64,000 nucleotides of DNA. It comes from Oscillospiraceae bacterium (GTDB taxonomy: Bacteria > Bacillota > Clostridia > Oscillospirales > Ruminococcaceae). The notes below the pieces were generated by a model. The model was not told the DNA's origin, made no database searches, and saw only the letters and a list, made by a program, of their open reading frames with translations. The stretch is from NCBI GenBank assembly GCA_031280965.1, contig JAITFZ010000033.1, forward strand, positions 1-64,000, written 5' to 3'. The number at the start of each line of letters is the position of its first letter. Within the stretch, counting starts at the first letter, position 1. The position numbers were made by a program, and so were the translations under genes. Positions 7,287-14,590 of this stretch are shown in pieces.

Positions 7287-8705
7287 TCACTCACACGGAA
7301 ACTCAAACCAAAACATACTGCCTTTTCCGGGCGCGCTGTTTACGCCGTAGGAAAACCGATGCAATTCCATTACGCTTTTAACGATGGAAAGACCGATGCC
7401 GGTACCTACCGTAGTGCGCTTATGGAACTGCGATTTCTGCGCCTTGTAATACTTTTCCCAGATATAAGGCTGCTCCTCTTTGGCAATCCCGCTACCTGTG
7501 TCAATAACTTCAAAACGGGCAATCGTTTCTTTTCTTCTTATAAGCTTGATTGTAACCTTGCCGTCATTGCCGGTGTGATTCACCGCGTTGTTAATGAGGT
7601 TATAGAGTACCTGCTCTATTTTCGTTATATCAGCTTTAATTAATATGTTTTTTTCAATCTCGGATATAAACCTAATTTTATGTTCCTGTGATAAGTAGCT
7701 GAAGCGTTCAAGCACTTCACACAGGTGCATTGAGAAGTTGAATAAAGTTACATTCTTTTTAGCTACGCCGCTTTGCAGTTTTGAAAGGTCGAGCATATCT
7801 ATAACCAAACCGTTAAGCCTGTCGGCTTCGTCTATTATAACCTGCACGTGCTTTGCGCGCTTGCCGGGGTTATCGCCCGAAAGGTCGCGAATCATCTCGG
7901 CGTAAGCCTTAATCATGGTCAGCGGAGTTTTCAGGTCATGAGAAACATTAGACAGCAGGTCTTTACGAAGGTTTTCGGTTTTGGCTATTTCACGGGAAAT
8001 TTTATTTAGGTTTTCGGTAAGTGTTTTGATTTCGGCATAGTCGCTTTTGCGTGTTTTAACATTAAAGTCACCCGTGGCGAGCTTTCTCGCATCGCGGGAT
8101 ATTTTTATTATGGGGTTGGAAATATTAAGCACCACAAACGCCGACAAAGCAAATGCGAGCAGAAAAAGCACACACGCCGAGAGGAAAAACTGGCTTTGCA
8201 AAACATCCTGTGTATTTCCGAGCGGCTGGAGGAAGTTATACACAACTATAAGCCCGTGAATATCGTTTCTTGTACCGACCAATGCCGCATAGCACAGAGC
8301 GTCCTGCCCTTCTGCCGTTATAATATGCGTTACGGTACCGTTATTGCTTTCCAAAACATCATTAAGCAAAGAATCATTTTCGGGCGCGGTGAATGCCCCG
8401 CGAGCGAACATGTTTCGGGAATCTGCCGTGAACTGCGGAACAAGCTCGCCGTTTTCGTATATTTTAGTGACAATCTTCATATCCTGCTCTCTCGAAAACT
8501 GCCGCATTTCATCAAGCAGATGTTCGCTGCCCCAGCTTCTCATTAAAGCCCGAACTGTTCCGGTGGTTTCCTGAGTTTTTATAAACGTATAAAAATTCGG
8601 GAGCAGTATAATTTGGCTTATGTAAAGAAAACCGAGTATGATTATGGTGAAGCCGATAAAAAGCAGCCACACGCGAAACCTCATACTGTTAATAAATTTA
8701 AACAT
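7287..8705 (-). CDS. Sensor histidine kinase (HAMP-HisKA-HATPase)
   Basis: Membrane receptor of a two-component system. TM1 spans about 10-35, then an extracytoplasmic sensor of about 130 residues, TM2 about 172-197, and HAMP to about 245. HisKA carries the phospho-acceptor His in NVSHDLKTPLTMIKAYAEMI, and the ATPase domain carries YNLINNAVNHT (N box), DTGSGI (G1) and GTGIGLSIVK (G2). It lies 20 bp downstream of the response regulator, so the two are co-transcribed, and ends at a strong bidirectional terminator. The stimulus is unknown. The order and domain plan match the PhoR/VanS-like class. Confidence 0.93.
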   Translation of the reverse strand: MFKFINSMRFRVWLLFIGFTIIILGFLYISQIILLPNFYTFIKTQETTGTVRALMRSWGSEHLLDEMRQFSREQDMKIVTKIYENGELVPQFTADSRNMFARGAFTAPENDSLLNDVLESNNGTVTHIITAEGQDALCYAALVGTRNDIHGLIVVYNFLQPLGNTQDVLQSQFFLSACVLFLLAFALSAFVVLNISNPIIKISRDARKLATGDFNVKTRKSDYAEIKTLTENLNKISREIAKTENLRKDLLSNVSHDLKTPLTMIKAYAEMIRDLSGDNPGKRAKHVQVIIDEADRLNGLVIDMLDLSKLQSGVAKKNVTLFNFSMHLCEVLERFSYLSQEHKIRFISEIEKNILIKADITKIEQVLYNLINNAVNHTGNDGKVTIKLIRRKETIARFEVIDTGSGIAKEEQPYIWEKYYKAQKSQFHKRTTVGTGIGLSIVKSVMELHRFSYGVNSAPGKGSMFWFEFPCE

Positions 8706-8725
8706 AAATAATCATATCCTTTAAA

Positions 8726-9394
8726 TCAGACCTCGAATTTATACCCCATACCGCGAAGTGTTACGATGAATTTTCTGTATTCGCCGATATTATTTCGCAG
8801 CATTTTTATATGAGTGTCAATCGTTCTGTCGTCACCGAAAAAATCGTAGCCCCAAACCGACTCAAGCAGTTTGTTTCGAGAAAGGGCGATGTTTTTATTA
8901 CGCACTAAGTAAAACAGCAGGTCGTACTCTTTAGGGGTAAGGCTGATTTTCTCGCCGTCAACTTTAACGTCACGCGCAGTAAAGTTAATATCCAAACCCT
9001 CAAAAACAGCAATATCGTTTTGTATCACCTGCGTCTGATTGCGTTTTATAATCGCGTTTACACGGGCTAAGATTTCCTTTGGCGAGAACGGTTTTACCAC
9101 GTAATCATCAGCCCCTATTTCAAACCCGAAGAGTTTGTCGTATTCCTCGCCGCGCGCCGAAAGCATAAGCACGGGAGTGACGCTGAATTTACGGATTTCT
9201 TTGCAGGCAGAAAATCCGTCAAGCCGCGGCATCATGATATCCATTATTATGATGTCGAAACTGCCGTTCTTTGCAAGCTCCACCGCCTGCATACCGTCAA
9301 CGGCTTCTTCCACATAATGTCCCTCGAACTCGGCGTATTCGCGCAGTACCTCGCGTATTTTCTGCTCGTCGTCGGCGATTAGTATTTTGTACAT
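8726..9394 (-). CDS. OmpR/PhoB-family response regulator
   Basis: The receiver domain (1-120) has acidic pocket DDEQ, the phosphorylated Asp in DIIIMDIMMPRLDG and the Lys in DDYVVKPFSPKE. A winged-helix Trans_reg_C domain (about 130-222) carries SLTPKEYDLLFYLVRNKN and DDRTIDTHIKMLRNNI, followed by TLRGMGYKFEV. It is first in the operon with the kinase at 7287-8705, its probable partner. AAGGAGGACTTCTA precedes the ATG. DNA target unknown. Confidence 0.95.
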   Translation of the reverse strand: MYKILIADDEQKIREVLREYAEFEGHYVEEAVDGMQAVELAKNGSFDIIIMDIMMPRLDGFSACKEIRKFSVTPVLMLSARGEEYDKLFGFEIGADDYVVKPFSPKEILARVNAIIKRNQTQVIQNDIAVFEGLDINFTARDVKVDGEKISLTPKEYDLLFYLVRNKNIALSRNKLLESVWGYDFFGDDRTIDTHIKMLRNNIGEYRKFIVTLRGMGYKFEV

Positions 9395-9614
9395 TAGAAG
9401 TCCTCCTTATATTTCTGTGAATCAGTCATTTGCGAAACCCATAAAAGCGTTTAACAACGCGGCTTTATGAGATTCAAAATAAATGTGTGCAAATGTTATT
9501 ATACGCGATATTTTTCAAGCAAGTCACTTTTACCGCTCATGCACCCCTCCGAAAATTAAAAATCGTGCGAGCCGCTTCGCGGCATAGATTAGTTTCGCCT
9601 GCGGGCGAAACGGA
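9395..9614 (-). promoter_or_regulatory. Leader of the two-component operon and terminator of the DUF6273 gene
   Basis: A TATAAT box occurs on the minus strand at about 9500, with only a weak -35, and a CATAAA..TTTATG hairpin lies in the leader. At 9571-9611 two hairpins stand immediately downstream of the DUF6273 stop: GTTTCGCC-TGCG-GGCGAAAC and GCCGC-TTC-GCGGC. Reading minus, the second is followed after about 8 nt by ATTTTTAA, which makes a terminator for the lipoprotein gene. Confidence 0.5.
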
Positions 9615-10322
9615 TTACAGATTCAGCCACAAAGCGGGGCGAACCCCACCGTGGTTGTAGTAGACGTTGCCACCACCCACGCGGACACCCCCGCCCTCGC
9701 CGCCTTCGTAGACATTACCGACTCCGTAGACAATGGCGGCATAGTTACAAGAGTCACCGGGCGACCGAAGCCACCACCAGCTCGCTTCGCCATTAGCGTT
9801 TAAAGCAATTCTCGAAGCATTGTCTGTGAAGTAATTGTTTGCTTCGTCAATGCTGAGCAAGAAAATATTATCGGTTGTGTTGTTTCCGCCTGCCGTGCCG
9901 CGTGTCGGGTTGTTGCTGTTGATTATCGTTGTTTCTATAATCCGTCCTTGTTCTGATGACGAAAAACTATTGTAAAACTCACCATTAAGATAGGCTCGCA
10001 GACTGCTGTGTTCCCATGTTATATCGCCGCCGTCTGCATGATAGGGTCTGCGGTCTATTACATCTTCGGTAATAATTAATGCCATGCCGTCCTGTATTTC
10101 AAGCACTCGCCATTCAAGTGCGCCGAATTGTATAACATCACCAACGCTCACAGAGTCGATGGGATTGTTTTCACTGCCTGTATTATTGTCGCTTGCATTG
10201 TCGAGTGTGTCTTGCAGTCTGTCGGCTTCCGCTTGTGAAATGCCTCCGCCTCCTCCATTACCGCAAGCTGTGAAGCTCAATACGAGTGCCAGTGTCAGAA
10301 TGATTGCCATTAACTTTTTCAT
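9615..10322 (-). CDS. DUF6273 lipoprotein
   Basis: 235 residues. It has a lipoprotein signal peptide with lipobox SFTAC (Cys about 20), a Gly/Asn-rich linker, then a DUF6273 domain (about 57-235): IQFGALEWRVLEIQDGMALII, in two overlapping motifs, then ITWEHSSLRAYLNGEFY, WWWLRSPG and the C-terminal GGVRPALWLNL. DUF6273 has a C-type-lectin-like or sulfatase-modifying fold by family similarity, so a surface binding role is likely; no catalytic residues can be named. The stretch between WLRSPG and GGVRPALW is Gly/Tyr/Asn-rich and is the part that varies most among DUF6273 paralogues. It is a single gene between intergenic repeats. AAGAAAGGAAAG precedes the ATG. Confidence 0.8.
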   Translation of the reverse strand: MKKLMAIILTLALVLSFTACGNGGGGGISQAEADRLQDTLDNASDNNTGSENNPIDSVSVGDVIQFGALEWRVLEIQDGMALIITEDVIDRRPYHADGGDITWEHSSLRAYLNGEFYNSFSSSEQGRIIETTIINSNNPTRGTAGGNNTTDNIFLLSIDEANNYFTDNASRIALNANGEASWWWLRSPGDSCNYAAIVYGVGNVYEGGEGGGVRVGGGNVYYNHGGVRPALWLNL

Positions 10323-10492
10323 TGTGTTTCTTTCCTTTCTTAATTTGTGTCGTTAAACTTTGAAAAAATGCTGTTTTTGTAATATTGGAGCATAAAAAGT
10401 ATTCCCTGCGGTTCTGTTGCTCCGAAACTCCGCTAATGCTTACTGTAGGGGGCGCCGCACACTACAACATATTATATAAACACTGCACATAA
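10323..10492. repeat. Intergenic region with a dispersed repeat
   Basis: Contains the motif CGAAACTCCGCTAATGCTTA (about 10423-10442; minus strand TAAGCATTAGCGGAGTTTCG), which recurs with small changes at about 23039-23058 and 25167-25186. It is followed by GTAGGGGGCGCCGCAC. All three copies lie upstream of a minus-strand gene in the same orientation. Confidence 0.5.
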
Positions 10493-11389
10493 TCATTTTT
10501 TCGCCGGATTCACATGCACCATGCAGTGCTTAACGTTCGGGAAGCCGGCTTCAACCGCATCATGCACACGCTCGGCAATAATATGCGCTTCATGTAGGGT
10601 TAAATCGCCGTCTGCCGCAATTTCTATATCCACGAAAATCTTCGAGCCGAATATACGGGTTTTAAGCACATCTATTCCCATTACGCCCTTCTGCTCCGAA
10701 ACAACTCTCTCAAGCCGTTCAAGCGTCTCGGGGTCGCAGGCTTTGTCAACCATTTGATTGACCGCATCTTTGAATATAGTAACCGCTGTTTTCACAATAA
10801 AAACGCAGATAATTAATCCCGCAACCGAGTCAAGCACCGGGAACCCCATTCTCGCGCCGAGTATTCCGAAAAACGCGCCGACCGTCGCCATTGCGTCCGA
10901 GCGGGAATGCCACGCATCTGCCATTAAAGCGCCGGAACCCGTTTTCTTGGCGGCGGCACGGGTATACCAAAACATCCATTCTTTCGCGGCTATGGTCACG
11001 AGCGCGACTGCAAGCGCGGCAATCTCCAACGATATAGGTTCGTATGTGCTGTAAATAATATCCATAATCGCACTGTAGCCGATTCCGAGCCCGACTACAG
11101 CTAAAATTACAGCCATAATCATCGATGCCACACATTCAAAGCGCTCGTGACCGTATTGGTGCGAACTGTCGCGCTTTTTCCCGCCGACATTCACGCCGAT
11201 AATTACAATAATCGTAGTTGCGCCGTCCGATAATGTGTGGATTGCGCTCGAAACAAGCGCCGCCGAGCCCGCTAATATTCCTATTATGATTTGGAATATT
11301 GTTAAAATAAAATTAATAACCATGGTTCTGATTGAAACTTTATTGGCTATTTTTATGTTTTCTCTTGTGTCGTTCATAGTGTTTGTCAT
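10493..11389 (-). CDS. Cation diffusion facilitator (CDF) metal exporter
   Basis: 298 residues with six predicted membrane helices (about 25-215) and a C-terminal ferredoxin-like cytoplasmic domain (about 218-298). The metal-site pairs are visible: HTLSD in TM2 and HSRSD in TM5, the usual HxxxD/HxxxD arrangement of Zn/Mn/Fe exporters. GHERFECVASM after TM2 is also a family motif. It exchanges a divalent metal for protons across the inner membrane; the metal cannot be told from the sequence. It is transcribed alone or with tyrA upstream (51 bp gap that holds a palindrome). Confidence 0.9.
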   Translation of the reverse strand: MTNTMNDTRENIKIANKVSIRTMVINFILTIFQIIIGILAGSAALVSSAIHTLSDGATTIIVIIGVNVGGKKRDSSHQYGHERFECVASMIMAVILAVVGLGIGYSAIMDIIYSTYEPISLEIAALAVALVTIAAKEWMFWYTRAAAKKTGSGALMADAWHSRSDAMATVGAFFGILGARMGFPVLDSVAGLIICVFIVKTAVTIFKDAVNQMVDKACDPETLERLERVVSEQKGVMGIDVLKTRIFGSKIFVDIEIAADGDLTLHEAHIIAERVHDAVEAGFPNVKHCMVHVNPAKK

Positions 11390-11419
11390 AATATAACAGT
11401 TCTCCTAAAAATAATGGTC

Positions 11420-11440
11420 GGGCGGATTACCCATCCGCCC
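11420..11440. repeat. GC-rich intergenic palindrome
   Basis: GGGCGGAT-TACCC-ATCCGCCC is an 8-bp perfect stem followed by CTAC. It fills the short gap between tyrA and the CDF gene. This type of 'TAGGGGCGG...' intergenic palindrome is common in related clostridial genomes. Confidence 0.55.
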
Positions 11441-12283
11441 CTACTCGCGTCCTCTTTCAACGCGCTCTTTGCGTTCTCTGCCGTCTTTTAGTAAAGCTTT
11501 GAGTTTTTCAGTATCGCCGTTTTCAAGGGCTTTTTTATATTCTGCAAGGCTCCCGGTGAGAAAATCAAGTTCTTTGAGTAAATTCCCGCGATTTTCCAAG
11601 AACAGCTCCGTCCACATTTCTTCATTAAGCCGCGCAACCCTTGTCAAATCCTTGTAACTGCCTGCCGAAAAGCCCTTATGTTCGGAAGCTGTGGGGCTTT
11701 TTACATATGCGTTTGAAACAATATGCGCGAGTTGTGAGGTGTAGGCTATTCTGCGGTCATGCTCATCGGGCGTGGTGAATACCACACTTCCGAAACCTAT
11801 TCCGATAAAAAACTTTTTGGCTTTTTCGAGGGTTTTTATGCTTTCTTCAGCATCGGGGACGAGCAACATGGGCGCGCCTTTGAAGAGCGAACCGCGTGAA
11901 TTGCGGAAACCTGTAAGCTGTGTTCCCGCCATGGGATGTCCGCCGATAAAAAAGAAGCCGTTCTTCTTTGCAAGCGGTTGAATTTCCTCGCAAATTCTTT
12001 CCTTTGTTCCTGCCGCGTCAACAACAATCGCGCCTTTTTTAAAGAATTCAGCGTTATCTTTTATATAGGTTATCGTTGCTTTAGGGTAAAGTGCGATTAT
12101 AACAATATCGCACTCAATAAGGTCAACGGGCAACAGAAGCCCGTCACTTGCGCCTTCTAATTTTGCCTGTAGATTAATGCTTGTGTTTTTATCGAAAACC
12201 AAGACTTTGCAGTCTGTGTTTTCTTTTATGGCTTTGGCGAATGAACCGCCGATTAAACCTAAGCCTATGATTCCTACTGTCAT
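11441..12283 (-). CDS. tyrA: Prephenate dehydrogenase
   Basis: Oxidative decarboxylation of prephenate to 4-hydroxyphenylpyruvate with NAD(P)+, in tyrosine biosynthesis. 280 residues. The Rossmann motif GIIGLGLIGGSFAKAI is at the N-terminus, with VDAAGTKE and the catalytic-region motif GGHPMAGTQLTGF, followed by the all-helical dimerisation domain (ending about 280). There is no ACT regulatory domain or fused chorismate mutase, so it is the short monofunctional type. Its start overlaps the aroF stop by 4 bp (ATGA), so translation is probably coupled. Confidence 0.93.
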   Translation of the reverse strand: MTVGIIGLGLIGGSFAKAIKENTDCKVLVFDKNTSINLQAKLEGASDGLLLPVDLIECDIVIIALYPKATITYIKDNAEFFKKGAIVVDAAGTKERICEEIQPLAKKNGFFFIGGHPMAGTQLTGFRNSRGSLFKGAPMLLVPDAEESIKTLEKAKKFFIGIGFGSVVFTTPDEHDRRIAYTSQLAHIVSNAYVKSPTASEHKGFSAGSYKDLTRVARLNEEMWTELFLENRGNLLKELDFLTGSLAEYKKALENGDTEKLKALLKDGRERKERVERGRE

Positions 12284-13281
12284 AAAATCGCCTCACGTAC
12301 TTTCTTCACGCTTTTCACCAAATCCGCGAACTGTTCCGGCTTCAGCGACTGCGGCCCGTCGCAGAGTGCGCGTTCGGGGTTGTTGTGAACTTCTACGATG
12401 ATTCCGTCCGCTCCCGCCGCCGCCGCCGCAAGCGTCAGCGGCCTTACGTACCGCGCAATTCCGCAGGCATGGCTCGGGTCGATAATCACCGGTAAATGCG
12501 AAAGCTCTTTCAAAACCGGCACAGCCGCAATGTCAAGGGTGTTTCTCGTTGCAGTCTCGAAGGTTCTGATTCCGCGCTCACAAAGGATAATTCGCTCGTT
12601 TCCGCCTGCCATAATATATTCTGCGCTCATTAACAACTCTCTGACCGTGCTGGAAAGCCCGCGTTTAAGCAAAACCGGCTTATCGGTCTTACCGAGCGCT
12701 TTTAAAAGTTCCATGTTTTGCATATTCCGCGCACCGACCTGAATTACGTCAACTTCCCCAAACAGTTCAAGATGCGATAAATCCATAATTTCAGTGACTA
12801 TTGGCAAGCCCGTCAACTTCTTGGCTTTAAGTAAAAGTTCAATCCCTTCACCTCTCATACCTTGAAAATCGTAAGGTGATGTGCGCGGCTTGAACGCGCC
12901 GCCGCGAAGCATCTGCGCCCCCGCTTTTTTAACGCTTCCGGCAATATCGCAGATTTGCTCCTCGCTTTCAACCGAGCAGGGTCCGGCGATGATTAAAAAA
13001 TTCCCGTCTCCGATTTTCTCGCTTCCTATATCAAAAACGCTGTCGTCATCGTGAAATTTCCTGTTAGCTTTTTTGAACTGCTCTGTAATCCGCGTTACCT
13101 TTTCGACTATTGAAAGCCCTTCAATCAGCTCGGTGTCTATACCGGCGGTGTCGCCGATTAAGCCGAGTACTGTCTGGAATTTCCCTTCGCTGAGGTGAAC
13201 GTCTAAGCCGAGACTTTTAATCCACTCGATTAAATCCCCGCGCTGTTCGATTGTTGCGTCTTTTTTTAGTACAACTATCAT
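12280..13281 (-). CDS. aroF: DAHP synthase (3-deoxy-7-phosphoheptulonate synthase)
   Basis: First step of the shikimate pathway: phosphoenolpyruvate + erythrose-4-phosphate to DAHP. 333 residues. The N-terminal ferredoxin-like regulatory domain (about 1-70) is typical of the type I-beta class, and the TIM barrel follows with IAGPCSVESEEQ, GGAFKPRTSPYDFQG, KPVLLKRGL and PVIIDPSHACG. The N-terminal domain usually gives feedback control by tyrosine or phenylalanine. Pairing with tyrA points to tyrosine supply. Confidence 0.95.
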   Translation of the reverse strand: MIVVLKKDATIEQRGDLIEWIKSLGLDVHLSEGKFQTVLGLIGDTAGIDTELIEGLSIVEKVTRITEQFKKANRKFHDDDSVFDIGSEKIGDGNFLIIAGPCSVESEEQICDIAGSVKKAGAQMLRGGAFKPRTSPYDFQGMRGEGIELLLKAKKLTGLPIVTEIMDLSHLELFGEVDVIQVGARNMQNMELLKALGKTDKPVLLKRGLSSTVRELLMSAEYIMAGGNERIILCERGIRTFETATRNTLDIAAVPVLKELSHLPVIIDPSHACGIARYVRPLTLAAAAAGADGIIVEVHNNPERALCDGPQSLKPEQFADLVKSVKKVREAIL

Positions 13282-13316
13282 AGTTAATTTTTTTCCTTTA
13301 AAATGTTAATACTCTT

Positions 13317-13345
13317 ATTCTATATTATTAAGAGCCTTTTGTCAA
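13317..13345 (-). promoter_or_regulatory. Sigma-A promoter of aroF-tyrA
   Basis: On the minus strand TTGACA, 17 bp and TAGAAT. The predicted start is about 30 nt before aroF, too short a leader for a T-box or other riboswitch, and none was seen. Confidence 0.7.
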
Positions 13346-13361
13346 TAGGGAAACGCAACTG

Positions 13362-13390
13362 TTGACTTATTTAACTTTTAATGTTATAAT
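13362..13390 (+). promoter_or_regulatory. Sigma-A promoter of the dockerin gene
   Basis: TTGACT, 17 bp and TATAAT, about 54 bp before the ATG of the dockerin protein. It is back to back with the aroF promoter (17 bp between the -35 boxes). Confidence 0.75.
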
Positions 13391-13443
13391 GTATGTATGA
13401 AACAGCTGTGTAACTGCAAAATAGCTTGCGGGAGGAATAAACG

Positions 13444-13881
13444 ATGCGAAAAAATCTCTTTTCAGCTATTATCACAATAGCGGTAATTTTAATCTTGATT
13501 TTCGTTATGACGGCGACGGCAGATGAAACCCACCCTCTTTGTGTCGATGAGTGGGGCGAATGGAGCGAATGGGAACTTGATGACGACTTTTATGAGTTCA
13601 GGGAAAGAACATGCGATATATGCGACAGACCCGACACGGATTACCGTCTTTGGGACGGAGCGCTAATCTTAAAAGGCGATGTTAATGGTGACGGGGTAAT
13701 TGACAGCTTAGACGCGCTCGAAATATTGAAGTATGAGGTCGGGCTTCCGAGTGTGCTTTTGACTATCGGTTGGGAACTCAATATGGCAAGAGCCGATGTT
13801 AACGGCGACGGGGTAATTGATAGCTTGGACGCACTTGAAATCCTGAAATACGAAGTCGGACTTCCAAGCGTACTTGATTGA
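13444..13881 (+). CDS. Secreted minimal dockerin protein (no catalytic domain)
   Basis: 145 residues: a signal peptide or N-terminal anchor (1-26), a short acidic Trp-rich segment with CDICDRPD (about 27-75), then a complete type I dockerin made of two near-identical repeats. Each contains DVNGDGVIDSLDALEILKYE; the Asp/Asn positions are the calcium ligands of the F-hand. Dockerins dock enzymes onto cohesins of scaffoldins on the cell surface. Here nothing else is attached, so the protein may be a competitor, an adaptor, or carry an unrecognised module in its 50-residue middle. GGGAGGAA precedes the ATG. It is monocistronic between its own promoter and terminator. Confidence 0.88.
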   Translation: MRKNLFSAIITIAVILILIFVMTATADETHPLCVDEWGEWSEWELDDDFYEFRERTCDICDRPDTDYRLWDGALILKGDVNGDGVIDSLDALEILKYEVGLPSVLLTIGWELNMARADVNGDGVIDSLDALEILKYEVGLPSVLD

Positions 13882-13895
13882 ATTTGTTTGCAGAA

Positions 13896-13926
13896 GAACC
13901 TCGTCGCCTGACGAGGTTCCATTTTT
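13896..13926 (+). terminator. Terminator of the dockerin gene
   Basis: GAACCTCGTC-GCCT-GACGAGGTTC is a 10-bp perfect stem followed by CATTTTTT. Confidence 0.9.
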
Positions 13927-13956
13927 TGCCGCTTGTATTACTTTGATTTTATTCTC

Positions 13957-14589
13957 TCACAGAGCTTCCGTCAAGCACCGCACTTCTTTAGCTATGTCTT
14001 CAGGCGTTAAAATTTTGCCGCCTTTATTGAAAGTGCAGGCATCGAGCATTTCTTCTTCGGAAAACCCTGCGTTCATCGGACTTTCAACCGCACCGGGTGC
14101 AATATAATGCACCCTTATCCCCGACGGTTCAACTTCTTTCGCCAAAGCCTTGGAAAAACCTATCAATCCTGCTTTCGCCGCGCTGTAATGAACCTCGCAC
14201 GATGCGCCGATTTCTCCCCAAATTGAAGAAATGTTGATTACCACGCCGCTTTTCCGCCTAATCATCGCTGGCAAAACAGCCTGCGTAACGTTAAACGCAC
14301 CCGTTAAATTTACAGCGAGCATCCGCTGCCAGTCTTCGGGCTTTAAATCCGTGAACAGCTTTACCTGCGAAATACCCGCATTATTGATGAGTAAATCAAA
14401 GTGCGGGTATTCATCTGCTATTTTTAAAACAGCTTCTCTGTCGGTGATGTCGCATTTTATGCCTGTTGCGCCGCTCTGCGCTTCATTATTTTTAAAGCGG
14501 GTGAATATTACTTCGTAGTCCGAACTAAACTCCTTCACCAATGCTTTTCCGATTGCGCCCGAGCCGCCTGTTATTAATGCTCTTTTCAT
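13957..14589 (-). CDS. Short-chain dehydrogenase/reductase, YmfI-like
   Basis: 210 residues with a classical SDR fold: cofactor motif GGSGAIGKA, NNAG (LLINNAGIS), the catalytic Ser in SSIWGEIGASCEV, Tyr-Lys in YSAAK, and PGAVESPM after it. The SSIWG..GASCEV signature is that of YmfI-type enzymes, which reduce the 5-aminopentanone modification on elongation factor P in Bacillus; FabG-type 3-oxoacyl-ACP reductases differ there. It is slightly short at the C-terminus (usually about 240). It starts 1 bp after the clp gene stop, so it is the last gene of the long operon. Confidence 0.8.
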   Translation of the reverse strand: MKRALITGGSGAIGKALVKEFSSDYEVIFTRFKNNEAQSGATGIKCDITDREAVLKIADEYPHFDLLINNAGISQVKLFTDLKPEDWQRMLAVNLTGAFNVTQAVLPAMIRRKSGVVINISSIWGEIGASCEVHYSAAKAGLIGFSKALAKEVEPSGIRVHYIAPGAVESPMNAGFSEEEMLDACTFNKGGKILTPEDIAKEVRCLTEAL

Positions 14590-14590
14590 G

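Noticed and set aside
13281-13345. T-box or tyrosine riboswitch before aroF
   Set aside because: The predicted leader is about 30 nt, too short for either.
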